Of a DNA stretch of 64,000 nt, positions 53,605-63,810 are shown one piece after another (position 1 is the first letter of the stretch; the number at the start of each line of letters is the position of its first letter). The stretch covers positions 21,449,369-21,513,368 of the forward strand of contig NC_133473.1 in the NCBI RefSeq assembly GCF_025370935.1, given 5' to 3'. Below the pieces are notes generated by a model. It was not told where the DNA came from, made no database searches, and saw nothing but the letters and a program-made list of their open reading frames with translations. This DNA comes from Choristoneura fumiferana (taxonomy: Eukaryota > Arthropoda > Insecta > Lepidoptera > Tortricidae). The position numbers and the translations under genes are program-made.

Positions 53605-53696
53605 TAAACTTAAAGGGATAAGTCCGCCTTTGTACAAGTATCTTAAAGTTTGTAATTTGTATTTTGTTAATTTTCTTTTGTACAATAAAGAGTTTA
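53605..53696 (+). mobile_element. Probable LINE 3' UTR
   Basis: AAAGGGATAAGTCCGCCTTTG, TTTGTAATTTGTATTTTG and TTGTACAATAAAGAGTTT run into a CATA microsatellite. It looks like the 3' end of a non-LTR element with a poly(A) signal. A similar start, AAGGGATAAGTTCACC, is at 10689. Confidence 0.4.
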
Positions 53697-53746
53697 CATA
53701 CATACATACATACATACGTACATACATACATACATACATACATACT
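53697..53746. repeat. (CATA)n microsatellite
   Basis: About twelve CATA units with one G interruption. Probably grown from the tail of the retroposon just before it. Confidence 0.85.
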
Positions 53747-53820
53747 GTTACGGGGGTGAAGCTGCTGACATCAGCTAGTCTCTTATAAATTAAAGACATT
53801 TTTAATAGGCTGGAAATAAT

Positions 53821-54088
53821 GAATAAATAAAAAAAATATATCACGGGACAATTTACACCAATTGACCTAGTCCCAAAGTAAGCTTAGCAAAGCTTGTGTT
53901 ATGGGTACTAAGCAACGGATAAATATAATTATATAGATAGATACATACTTAAATACATATTAAACACCCAAGACCCGAGAACAAACATTCGTATTCTTCA
54001 TACAAATATCTGCCACGACACGGGAATCGAACCCGGGACCTCAAGCTTCGTAGTCAGGTTCCCTAACCCACTAAGCCATCTGGTCGTC
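53821..54088 (-). mobile_element. SINE family B, full-length copy
   Basis: On the - strand: GACGACCAGATGGCTTAGTGG (A box), B box GGTTCGATTCCCG at about 54024-54036, body with AGCTTTGCTAAGCTTACTTT and end GTCCCGTGATATATTTTTTTTA. Similar in condition to the 35135 copy. Confidence 0.78.
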
Positions 54089-54590
54089 AAATATGATGAA
54101 TATGATGACTCTAGATATAAAATATTATTATAATAGTATGATTCTGTGAAATTTCACATAATAAGAGTCTGTTTATTTTACGACAAATGGTTTATGGACG
54201 CAACTGAACACGCATTATTTCATCGCAACAGCTTTTTACAGCCACTATGCTCATACGTCATTTGCTTTATGGGCAATTAAGACAAACAAAGGGTCATTTG
54301 TCTTAATAAAGTATGTAAAACGAGACCACTTGAGATGACCTAGTCAAGGATCACAGCGCGATAGTGGCTGGCGGTGTAAGTAGATAATATTGATTAATAA
54401 TTAAAATAAATATTTTGTAGTGTTCTACGACCATGAACTAACAAGGTTGCATTGGCGATCCCCTGTTTAAAATAGCGCATGATGTTTAAAGTATGGTTGT
54501 GTTAAAATTTTGTGATGTAAGTCATAAAACAGCATAGTAGATCTGTTTTTTTTTATTAATATAATTTTTTGTTCTTCTCAGCAGGTTTTT
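54089..54590. other. No recognisable feature
   Basis: AT-rich without a frame or repeat I can support. Confidence 0.45.
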
Positions 54591-54597
54591 CCAAACC

Positions 54598-54682
54598 GAT
54601 GGTAGATTTTTTGACATTCATAAGTGCTTGTATAGCTTGAATTGAATGAAGATATTATTATGTATTTGAGTTTGACTTTGAT
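54598..54682 (+). repeat. Retroposon tail J
   Basis: GATGGTAGATTTTTTGACATTC, ATAAGTGCTTGTATAGCTTG and ATTGAATGAAGATATTATTA then TTTGACTTTGATT. The same tail closes the chimeric SINE at 19655 and occurs inverted at 59497. Confidence 0.6.
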
Positions 54683-54699
54683 TCAGCTAAATTTGTTTT

Positions 54700-54870
54700 T
54701 TAAATAAAGAATAGCATATAGCGACTCCTTGAAGTATTCTTCCTCGAAGATCCTCATATCGAAGCCATGGGGTACTTCGGCAACAGCCTTTTAAAAATGA
54801 TCTCCCCGGCCAACTGTTGCTCGACCACAATGGCGTCGGCAACTTTTTGCCACATCCAGCGCAGATGCCG
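54700..54870 (-). pseudogene. Coding-like segment, unidentified, frame broken
   Basis: On the - strand one register reads WQKVADAIVVEQQLAGEII and FKRLLPKYP, and from about 54780 another reads VAEVPHGFDMRIFEEEYF and KESLYAI up to 54715. Both look like real protein, but they are joined only by a frame change. I do not recognise the family. It could be two small exons, a decayed retrocopy or part of a transposon ORF. Confidence 0.3.
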
Positions 54871-55014
54871 CGTTGTTTACGGCTGGGCCACACATTTGCA
54901 GCTTTTATGCTTTTTGCAGTTCGCTCGCTGCGCGGTACAGGATTGTGGGCACATTGAACAAGGTCGGCCTACAATAAGTTTTGGTACGTGGAAAGCTGGA
55001 CGTCTGGAGTAATA

Positions 55015-55095
55015 TAATAGGCATTTTTTATCCCAATATTCTCACTAGATCCATGTAAATTCCCAAAATGTTACCCACTAAACAGTTACTTTGCG
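55015..55095 (+). mobile_element. Helitron-like fragment
   Basis: AGGCATTTTTTATCCCAATATTC, TCCATGTAAATTCCC and TTACTTTGCGCGTAC follow the 24236 fragment and the middle of 21521. Confidence 0.35.
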
Positions 55096-55121
55096 CGTAC
55101 TGTTTTTGCATTTTTTGCTAC

Positions 55122-55382
55122 TTTTTTTTATTCGACTGGATGATAAGAGATCACCACCGCCCATAGAGACCTGCAACACCAGGGGGATTGCAGATGCGTT
55201 GCCAAACTAGAGGCCTAAGATGGGATACCTCAAGTGCCAGTAATTTCACCGGCTGTCTTACTTTCCACGCCGAAAAGTGCAAGCACTGCTATTTCACGGC
55301 AGGATTAGCGAGCAAGATGGTGGTAGCAATCCGGGCGGACCTTGCACAAGGTCCTACTACCTGTTCCACCTGCAAGTAGGTA
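55122..55382 (-). repeat. Dispersed repeat family Q (long form), most complete
   Basis: TTTTTTTTATTCGACTGGATG, GAGATCACCACCGCCCATAG, GATTGCAGATGCGTTGCC, GCCAGTAATTTCACCGGCTG and GACCTTGCACAAGGTCC in one unit. It joins the short form (24362, 62557) to the long form (9730, 51145) and shows that they are parts of a single element. Confidence 0.65.
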
Positions 55383-55414
55383 AGCAAACTATTTTTTTAT
55401 AGTTCATTGATATA

Positions 55415-55445
55415 AAACTCTGCGAAGTAACGCCTGATTCAATAA
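55415..55445 (-). repeat. Orphan block of the 42-kb long-TIR element
   Basis: CTCTGCGAAGTAACGCCTGATTC is the reverse complement of the block at 50960. Confidence 0.4.
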
Positions 55446-55759
55446 ATTATTGCATAGGTGTTCATAATACAACGTTGAAGATCACGACGTAATTTTCAAG
55501 AATCTCTATGTGAATCGAATAAAAATTCAGAATTTTGATTCAACTACCACACACCATTATGTATCTAATCGTAAGTACTCTAGTAACCACATCAATTTCC
55601 GAATAAAATGAAGCACAAAAAAAAGATAACCTCAAAGAAAAATTGCGTCAATAATTTATATTTCAATTATTATTTACGTTAGCAAAATTCCGTAATTTCG
55701 ATTCGACTGCCAGATCTTATAGTGAACACAAGTAACCACGTTATAATTCATTATAAACA

Positions 55760-55917
55760 TCGGAGCGATGGATTTTTGGCATAGAGATAGTTTATGGGCC
55801 AGAAAGTCTATTATAAGGCTACTTTTTCCCTGATATCCCGGAAAAATGCATAGTTCCCGAGGGAACAGCGCGCGAGAATCGAACTCCACGCGGACGAAGC
55901 CGCGGGCAAAAGCTAGT
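55760..55917 (+). mobile_element. Helitron-like element, 3' half with intact hairpin and CTAGT
   Basis: ATTTTTGGCATAGAGATAGTT, GGCTACTTTTTCCCTGATATC, AACAGCGCGCGAGAATCG, then the hairpin CGCGGACGAAGCCGCG at 55889-55904 and AAAAGCTAGT ending at 55917. A GC stem followed about ten bases later by CTAGT is the best view here of the Helitron-type 3' end. The start is truncated. Confidence 0.6.
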
Positions 55918-56274
55918 GTGCGAATAAAATGAACATACACCGCAAAAACCAAACCGCAAAGTTAAAATTTTATTGCGTCTAAATAATCCGAATAAAAAAT
56001 AAAGTTCCCTTATTTACGTTACCCGCAGCAAACATTGAGTAGCGACACTTTTTTAATCGCATTCGAATTCTCTCTTAACGATCGGCTTATTCGAAATTGA
56101 ATTTTCGCTTTTCGTTTTCGATTCGCCCCCTGAAGGGGAATGTTGCAATTAACGCCATCAACGAATAAGTTTGTTAGTCCAGAGTTATCGAGTGCTATTC
56201 TAGTTTCTGCTGTGTTTCTATTTTTATAATTGCTAGGGTTGCCTAGCGCGGTGGTCGAAAGCCCGCGGTACATA

Positions 56275-56768
56275 CAGTCCAACCTTAATATATCGAACCT
56301 CAATATAACGACTTCCTCGATTTAACTAATTTTTCGTAATCCCTTTGAATTGTCCATAACAGTCGATGTAAAATATACCTTTACATTACATTTTTTTTTA
56401 ACGAACAACCTCTTTATAACGAATTATGAACCATCATAAAAAGTGTAAATACCTCTAATTAACGAATTGTCAACTCAAAACCTCTATATAAAGTTTTTTA
56501 CGAACAACCTCTTTATAAAGAATTTTCAACCATCAAAAAAAAAGTGTATTAACGAATTTTGTCAACTCAAAACCTCTATATAAAGTTTTTTACGAACAAC
56601 CTCTTTATAAAGAATTTTCAACCATCAAAAAAAGTGTAAATACCTCTAATTAACGAATTTTGTCAACTCAAAACCTCTATATAACGTTTTTACTTCAGTT
56701 TAACAAATTACTTGATATAACGAATATTTACTTGTTCCCTTCCGATTTGTTATATCGCGGTTGCACTG
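56275..56768. mobile_element. Pogo/Tigger-like non-autonomous element with tandem repeats
   Basis: CAGTCCAACCTTAATATATCG at the left and, in reverse complement, CAGTGCAACCGCGATATAAC at the right form imperfect 25-bp ends starting CAGT, with TA on both sides (56273-56274, 56769-56770), as in pogo/Tigger-type mariners. The interior holds three tandem units starting ACGAACAACCTCTTTATAA at 56401, 56500 and 56592 (99, 92 and about 100 bp). There is no transposase frame. Confidence 0.7.
56401..56691. repeat. Three tandem units of about 99 bp inside the pogo-like element
   Basis: Units at 56401-56499, 56500-56591 and 56592-56691 share ACGAACAACCTCTTTATAA, CAACCATCA, AAGTGT and CAACTCAAAACCTCTATATA. 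The middle one lacks AATACCTCTA. They are built of short CCTCTATATAACGA-like words that echo the element ends. Confidence 0.75.
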
Positions 56769-56770
56769 TA

Positions 56771-57647
56771 TATAAGCGATGGCCGTTAGCTTATACGCAT
56801 TTGACATGCACGTCAATCGAAGCTTACTCTCTCTCCCCGCACGTCGCTCATCCCCCCGCGATATTCTATTTTATACTACTGCCGCGATATTCTATTTTAT
56901 TCTCTTCGTTCCATTCTCCATACAAACGTAGTCCCGGTCTCATTTGAAAACTAGGCAACAGAAATAGATGAAATTTTGTAAGTTTGGACTTATCTACGCC
57001 TGTGGTTTTCAGATTTTCATATAAATGTGTAATATCAGAATTACAGGAGCTCAAAAGTCGACAAAAAAAAGATGTCAACTTTACACGGGAATTACAGACA
57101 GACTACTTAATAAAGCATTTTTACAAAAATCGAAAAAACCACAGGCATAGAAAATATAATGAATATCTTGATTGTAAAATATCATTGTTTTCTGTGATAT
57201 ACTTTTCGTTTAATATGAGGACAACGAAACCCAAAATTCAACCGCCCAAATCTTGAAAAGCCAACAGCTATCTCGATATAAATTACGGACGTCGTTGCGG
57301 AAGGCATGGGGGGGACTGCGAGCGCTTATGTCACGAGCGATAAAGACAGCAATATTCCAAACGAATACCTAACGCGGCCGCGCGGCTGGCAGGGAAACTT
57401 CTCTTAACGGTCACTGCTAGACTTAGACTGCGTTTCCACCAGAGACGAGGGAGTTTTTTACTAACCAATAGAAATGCTTCATTTACTTATTGTCGTTCTG
57501 CTAAGCTGTTTCCACTAGAGCTGTGCTTGGTTCACGAAAAAACACATTCCTCGGAGCACATCCTCACACATCCCTAGTGGAGCGCATCCTTCCACGCCGC
57601 GGGCTGTTAAGCTGCCTGTCCTTGAAATCTCCACTCCATAATTCCAT
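56771..57647. other. No gene; mixed repeats of unknown type
   Basis: 56860-56905 has GCGATATTCTATTTTAT twice. At 57425-57530, GCGTTTCCACCAGAGACGAGG and GTTTCCACTAGAGCTGTGC look like a known lepidopteran repeat theme. 57300-57400 is GC-richer (GCGGCCGCGCGGCTGGC). No frame is supported. Confidence 0.35.
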
Positions 57648-57939
57648 CCATCCCAGCCTATATACGTCCCACTGCTGGGCACAGGCCTCCTCTCAGAACA
57701 AGAAGGCTTGGGCCATAGTTCCCACGCGGGCCCAACTGGGAACTTCACACGCACCATTGAATTGCTTCGCAGGTTGTGCAGGTTTCCTCACGATGTTTTC
57801 CTTCACCGCAAAGCTCGTGGTAAATTTGAAGTGTAATTCCGCACATGAATTTCGAAAAACTCAGAGGTGCGAGCCGGGGTTTGAACCCACGACCCTCTGC
57901 TTGAGAGGCGATAAGTCACACCACTAGGCCACCACGGCT
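57648..57939 (-). mobile_element. SINE family C, nearly full length
   Basis: All blocks of the 13463 copy are present, from CATCCCAGCCTATATACG to GGCCACCACGGC. The B box on the - strand is GGTTCAAACCC (one change) and the A box TGGCCTAGTGG is intact. A small deletion removes CAGTGCGGATT. Flanks show no clear duplication. Confidence 0.8.
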
Positions 57940-58622
57940 TTTTTTTTACGAAATAGCCCGAAACATGTCGAGCTAAACTCGGTTTAAGACGTGAGTTATC
58001 CGTTACAATATCTTTTAATATCATTCAACTTAACTCTATACTAAACAATAAGTACACAGGTTACATAACAGAAGCTAGACCACTGCGTAATAATCCTGAA
58101 TCACGCGGCTTCCTCATTACAAATCCTGTGTATAAAGTGTTACAGTAAAGCTAGTTCACACCGGGGCGCCCCTTTATGGCGGTACGACTGCCTCATTATC
58201 TACAGGCTGTTGCGAAACGTGATCAAATAAATAACAAAAACTACAGGCACTATATTTTTTTTAAGGAAACATGTAAAAAGTCAAATTATGGTTTATTTCA
58301 ACAACAAACGTTTTTATTGCAATACGTTTGTCTATTTCTTACCTTATATCTACTCGTTAATTATTTTCGTAGATTTTTTATCACTATGTGGCTTTCTATA
58401 ACATGTAGAGTCATTTTACTGCAGCGCATTGTAAAAAGTAACATTCAAAATATTTTTAATTAATTTTATTCCATTTGGAATCTAACCTTATATTTAACTT
58501 CGTAACAATAAAAAGCTAAGTAATTTGACGAGTATCAGAGATAAATTTGATTTTTAAAATTATACGACTATGATAAGATGTATTGCGTTTATTTTTAGGA
58601 AAACCTGGGTAACTTTTCTATC
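57940..58622. other. No recognisable gene
   Basis: 57958-58010 (GAGCTAAACTCGGTTTAAGACG) shares CTAAACTCGATTTAAGACGTG with 38303. A 95-codon frame at 58176 is low complexity. Nothing else is supported. Confidence 0.4.
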
Positions 58623-58678
58623 TATTTTTTTTATTCAACTGGATGGCAAACGAGCAAGTGGGTCTCCTGATGGTCATC
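58623..58678 (-). repeat. Dispersed repeat family Q (short form)
   Basis: TTTTTTTTATTCAACTGGATGG, CAAACGAGCAAGTGGGTC and CCTGATGGTCATCT. Confidence 0.55.
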
Positions 58679-59496
58679 TATCTTATACCTTTAAACAAGC
58701 AATTCTTGTATATAGATGTATTACATAATATATGTATATTTCGGGGATCTCGGAAACGGATCCCTTTGTTTTGTCTCCAGGAAAACGCTTGTTATCGAGT
58801 TTTAGCTCGAGCGAAGCTCGGTCGCCCAAGTACTGCTAACTGAATCGTCAAAAAAAATATTTGTTAAAATTAAAACCGTAAGCCTTATTCTTGGATTTTT
58901 AATCTTTAAATCTTATTTTGTTACCTCAGCTTTAAAATGAAATGTTTACTTCGTCAACGAGCACAGCACCCTGTAAAAGGAAGATGACACTCGCGCGACC
59001 CTTAACTACTGTATAGCGATTACAGTAAACCAGTGGTTATATGACGAGCCATAACGTTACCCCGCACCTTTACGAGCGCGCCGCCGCTTAGTGGGCATTC
59101 TTGCGCTACGTTATCTATGTTTTTGAAGATTAAATTAAGTGTAACAATAGACGATCTCTGTAATCCAAACTGTCATTTTTAAACGGGCGTTAAGGAAAGC
59201 TTTCATTAATAAGAGGTGAAGAATCGATATATCACAATGAAAGCGGACGTAAATCATCTTAGAAGTAATATTAAGTTAAATTATACTTAATTTGAACTTA
59301 AAAAAAAATCCTTGTTCCTCGTACATCTTACTTAACTAGCACCGGTAGCACATAATTAGGTCGCTCGCTTTGCTCGCGCGGCTCACTCGTTGTAGTCAAA
59401 ATTATACCTACCTAACACTCCCCTTTGCTTCACTTGTCCCCGTCAAATATTTGGCCTCTTCCAGTGCTTATTTAAGGTCTCTACCGCATACACTGT
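58679..59496. other. No recognisable gene; GC-richer part at 58970-59110
   Basis: The part around CCCCGCACCTTTACGAGCGC and GCCGCCGCTTAGTGGGC is GC-richer but has no long frame. No repeat match is clear. Confidence 0.4.
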
Positions 59497-59575
59497 ATCA
59501 AAGTCAAAGTCAAAATATCTTTATTCAATTTAGGCTATAACAAGCACTTATGAATGTCAAAAAAAAATCTACCAC
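59497..59575 (-). repeat. Retroposon tail J, inverted
   Basis: CAAAGTCAAAGTCAAAATATC, TTTATTCAATTTAGGCTATAAC and AAGCACTTATGAATGTCAAA are the reverse complement of the tail at 19705-19780 and 54598-54682. Confidence 0.6.
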
Positions 59576-60884
59576 CGGCAATATCAGGCAAATAGTAGAT
59601 TGTTCAACAAGGGACTAAAACAAGCCATAATGACACGAGATTTTTAGCCACCCGAGCAGAGCGAGGCATTAAGGTTGTTTAGTCTCGCGTTAAAAACTCT
59701 ACTTTTCACTTTGAATGCGAGAAAAAAAACAATGTTCTGTTCAAAATTACAATATTACTTTTAAAAAACGTACGTTCAACTAATGGACAGGCTATCAGTT
59801 CAAAATTCAAATAGCAAAAAAATTGGTTGCGAGGTTTTTCTTTTCTTTCATTGTTTATGAAGTGACGCTTTAAATGCTTGCATATTTAGCCAACAATTCC
59901 AATTTTGAAAACTATGTTAAAACTAATTGGACTATCCATAATAATAGTATTTTATGCAACAGTTGTATAACAGGGTTCAAAAAAGGTGAGTGGCGTGAGT
60001 TACGATGTGAGCTTTAGCGAACAGCGTAAGAAAAAGGCGCCACGAGCTTTTTTTGACTTACTTATACAACGTTGTATACAATACTTTTTCTTCGACTGGA
60101 TACTTATAAATTACAATACAAAATTAGAGAAATAGTAAACTTTAAACGTTTTCATACTTTAGTAAAAAGTATGGCAAACGCAAAGAGAAGGTAAACAACA
60201 ATAAACAAGTGAGAAATATGAAAATGTCAAAATTTGTCTAAGTTAAATTTTGTTTTTGATTCACGTTAACTTGCCTGTGACGATGTTAAAAATACGCGTT
60301 GCTTATGTTGGCAGCGTTGGCAGGCTATGGATTATGTTCGGAAAGTTTTTATTCTGTATAAAAACCATATAAAATATGTAACTGGCTGCACCTTAGCCTG
60401 TCCGAACGTACGAATTAAGAAAAAAAATTAAGTGGTTGCAGTTTGCAGTATCGTTTTAGCAACATTACGATACAGTGCTGTTATGGGGAATAGACAATAT
60501 TGACTTTTCCAGAATCTTTTTATGTATGCTGTTATATTACAGTATAGGAGCAGAAAAAATGAATAATTGAATAGATTCATATTCCTAATCATTCATTGTG
60601 TTTCACGGAATTAAATCGTGGTGTTTTTTTTAAATATTTTTGCAGAGTTGTAATTTTGAGGTTATTTCCACGCCCTAAAAATCCTCCATTCACAAACGTT
60701 GTGTTGGCTGTTTAGAGGTTCCCAACGTAAATAAAAAATAAAAAATAAATACCTAGAGAATAAAAAGGAGTAATATTTTATGAGCATGAGAAGTGAAAAA
60801 TATTCTTTGTATTGAAAAGTATGAGACTATAATGTTTTAAACTTTCGTGATTTTCACTCATAGTCAGAATACCACTCAGATGAC
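59576..60884. other. No recognisable gene
   Basis: 59960-60085 has repeat-like wording (GGTGAGTGGCGTGAG, AAGGCGCCACGAGC, then TACAACGTTGTATAC palindrome). AT-rich elsewhere. No frame is supported. Confidence 0.4.
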
Positions 60885-60975
60885 TTATCACGCTAAAACA
60901 CACGAGTAATATTTACCTCGACGTTTCAACCACATTACAGTGGCCGTGGTCACGAGTAGATGAGTGGTTTGTCTA
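60885..60975. repeat. Dispersed repeat K (GACGTTTCAACCACATTACAG)
   Basis: TTATCACGCTAAAACACACG, AGTAATATTTACCTCGACG, TTTCAACCACATTACAGTGG and CCGTGGTCACGAGTAGATG. A piece is also at 24755-24810. Class unknown. Confidence 0.45.
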
Positions 60976-61223
60976 CTACTACTTTAGTTATACCACTACG
61001 TTTTCTTAACCAACTCGTTGTCACGTGTCATGTATACGCTTGACATTCCGTTCCTGACATGTTTCTATTACGGTCATAGCATGACACGGTATAGTGGGTA
61101 GAGACCTTTAAGATTGTTATGGCCAGTCGAGGGAACTGAATTACGTACCAAGGACGAACCTTTGTGCTGCTAATGTCATGTTGACATCCCATACATTATG
61201 CAAAAAAATTATAGCGAAATCCA

Positions 61224-61413
61224 TACTAATATTATAAATGCGAAAGTGTGTTTGTGTGTTTGTCCGTCTTTCACGCTGTAACGGAGCGACGGATCGACGC
61301 GATTTTTGGCACAGAGATAGTTTATGGGTCAGGCTACATAGGCTACTTTTTATCCCGGAAAAATGCACAGTTCTCGTGGGAACAGCGCGCGATAACCGCA
61401 AGCAAAAGCTAGT
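61224..61413 (+). mobile_element. Helitron-like element, complete short form
   Basis: It starts TACTAATATTATAAATGCG, goes through CCGTCTTTCACGCTGTAACG, GACGCGATTTTTGGCACAG, GGCTACTTTTTATCCCGG and CAGCGCGCGATAACCG, and ends AGCAAAAGCTAGT. The GC hairpin before the end is lost by a small deletion, unlike 55889-55904. Confidence 0.55.
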
Positions 61414-61787
61414 TGATTATAAAAAAAGTTCGACCTTGGTATGTACCTACACTTGAACCAACTAAATCGTAAAACCAACCGCAAGACACAACAATAGTAT
61501 TGAGTACAAATAGACAACACGTAGGAAAGTATTGTCATTGCGGTTGTGAATCGGACACTGGCCCAGCATAATGCTGAAGCGTTAATAATAAACACCCCAG
61601 CGCTGATTTTCAGCCAGCACCGTTGGTGACCCTCGGACCGCTACAAAGATATACTACACAGTTTTATTACTATAGGTACATAAGACTAAACTTTTCAGAG
61701 AAAACTTTTCTATGAAAAGTTTAAGTCTTAAGGTCATAGTGACATCGCATTGCTTGACAAGAGAATGAGGGCTATCGTTTTTTGTCT

Positions 61788-62163
61788 CACTAGATGGCGC
61801 ACTGTAGCGTGAGGTTTTTAAGTATGGCTTTCAAAGTCTGTTATTACGGGCGTGAAAACAAAGTTTAGATTAAAATCATATTTAATACACCTTAAAACCG
61901 TACCATAAAAATATCGAGCATGCCGCAGTGTTGCATAGTCCCCGTTTTGTTCGGAAAAAAGGGAGGACAAAGGTTTCCGAAAGACAAAACTGTCTCAAAA
62001 CACAGACATTCATTGGCCCGGAACGCATATTTGCAAAAATTAATTTCAGATATTGCAAAATATTCACTAATTTATTCTAATTATAAATAAACCCGCGTAG
62101 CTCACCCAAAAACTATGAGATTTGACATTTCGGAGACCTCACGCTACACTAGCGCCTCTAGTG
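61788..62163. mobile_element. TIR DNA element of about 376 bp
   Basis: CACTAGATGGCGCACTGTAG, then CGTGAGGT at the left pairs with ACCTCACGCTACACTAGCG, then CCTCTAGTG at the right, about 28 bp with a 2-base difference in length. The interior is AT-rich without a transposase frame. Target duplication is unclear (TCT and GCG flank it). Confidence 0.65.
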
Positions 62164-62339
62164 GCGAATTCACACGCGTTGTGAGAATGTTCTACGGTGG
62201 CTCTGGAGTCAAATGGTTCGACTCTACGTGCTTCAGTTCCTTTGACTGCACGGGGAAAAAGTTGTTGATTCCCTTCAGCGTCAAAAATATAATCCAAACT
62301 TGGCATTAATTTATAAAAGTGCCTCAATTAATCAGCTGT

Positions 62340-62480
62340 AGCTGTGACGCCATCCTGTCACGCATCACGGTTCAGATGACCTTTGTCTCAGTGCCATTGT
62401 GGAGTCTGTCTGGTGATTAAGGATGGGAAAGGTTGCGGATGACATCCGGTAAAGTTTGCGGTAGCCGGTGAATTACCGGT
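62340..62480 (+). repeat. Repeat L, copy 1
   Basis: CACGGTTCAGATGACCTTTG, CAGTGCCATTGTGGAGTCTG, AAGGATGGGAAAGG and TGCGGATGACATCCGG. It aligns with 63325-63480, and the two lie about 1 kb apart in the same direction. Confidence 0.5.
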
Positions 62481-62556
62481 ATTTATTTATACAATGATTA
62501 GTATTAAATGTTGTTCTCTGACGATTGGGTCGTCATGGCAGCAGTAGTCTTTAGTA

Positions 62557-62651
62557 GACCCCTGGTGTTGCAGATGTTTATGGGCGGTGGTGATCTCTTA
62601 CCATCAGAAGACCCACTTGCTCGTTTGCCATCCAACCGAATAAAAAAAAAG
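62557..62651 (+). repeat. Dispersed repeat family Q (short form)
   Basis: CCCCTGGTGTTGCAGATG, GGGCGGTGGTGATCTCTTAC and GCTCGTTTGCCATCCAACCG with A9. Confidence 0.6.
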
Positions 62652-63324
62652 ATTGTAAGATAACTTAACCCAACTATCGACATAATCATTTCAAAAGTCA
62701 GTATCACAAAAATGGCGCAAAGAGGGTCACATACCTTATTTGTGCTTTTTGGCATTTGTAAGATAATTAATCTTAAAATATTTTTGTACATGTGTTTTAA
62801 TATAATAAGGTGTTTGTTTCATAGTTAGTTTTTTGTCTTGCCTGAGCAGCGTAATGTGTTACTTATATAGTGGAACTGTTGTGACTATTGTAATATTTTT
62901 ATATCTTAAGCTTATGTTGTTGTGTAATTAAGCCTTAGTTTGTAGGTATAGGTTTAAGTTGTTTTTTTTTCTTTGTATTATTTCACGTGTATTTAATTGA
63001 CTTTACAAAATAAAATATCAATGTGGATTTATTATGTCTTTTATACTATTTATTATCTCAAGCTATTTGTTTTACTAGAATAAATAAATAAATAACGTAA
63101 TGTATCTTTGGTTTTTATTTTTTTATTATTTTATTTTTATTATTTTTATACACTTTGTGTCGTGTTTTCCACATTTCTTTCTTTCAGTGATTTAACAATT
63201 TGCATTTTTCGAATTAATTACGATATTGAATGCGTGTTTCGTAACAAAAAATACTACTATACGTGTTTTTTCTTTTTATTGTTTATTTAAGGTTTTTTTT
63301 AAACGCTTCTTTACAAATATTCTG
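62652..63324. other. No gene; retroposon-like 3' end near 62990-63030
   Basis: CTTTACAAAATAAAATATC carries a poly(A) signal in T/A-rich DNA. A T-rich block (63105-63160) follows. No frame is supported. Confidence 0.4.
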
Positions 63325-63480
63325 AAACTACGACGCTCTCACGCGCCTCGATTCAGAACGGCCTTTGTCCCAGCCCTATTGTGGAGGTGTCTGCTTACTA
63401 GGGATGGGCAAATCGCAAATAATATCCATTGCGGATGTCTGAAGCTTAAATTAACATCCGGAACATTTTTAAAGTTACGA
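63325..63480 (+). repeat. Repeat L, copy 2
   Basis: CGATTCAGAACGGCCTTTGTC, CAGCCCTATTGTGGAGGTGTC, TAGGGATGGGCAAATCG and TTGCGGATGTCTG correspond to copy 1 at 62340. Confidence 0.5.
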
Positions 63481-63485
63481 CCGCA

Positions 63486-63518
63486 ACGACCGGATAGTGG
63501 TTAGAGTACTACGAAGCC
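63486..63518 (+). mobile_element. SINE family B, head remnant
   Basis: ACGACCGGATAGTGGTTAGAG then ACTACGAAGC is the first part of SINE-B with a few bases missing. No B box or body follows. Confidence 0.45.
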
Positions 63519-63810
63519 TATATCTAACTCTCTTTAGCCAAGTAACCGCGGACTCCAGAAATACGATGTGAAAGGGAAGGAAAAAACAACACTCTTTTTT
63601 GCAAAAAAATCATGTTATTCTGCTACTGATCCTCAACCGTCGATTAAAACTCCGTCAAGAGTTATCAGTCTCTTCAAAAGATAGAAGAAAGATGTCCTTA
63701 CCAAACAAAACTCCATACCAAACTATCTCCATACCAAATTTAATCATTATCGGTTGAGTATTAAGCGTGAAAGCGTAATAAATAAACCAATAGACATTCC
63801 GCCAGCAGTA

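Noticed and set aside
53697..53746. CRISPR-like array
   Set aside because: Simple CATA microsatellite without spacers; the host is an animal.
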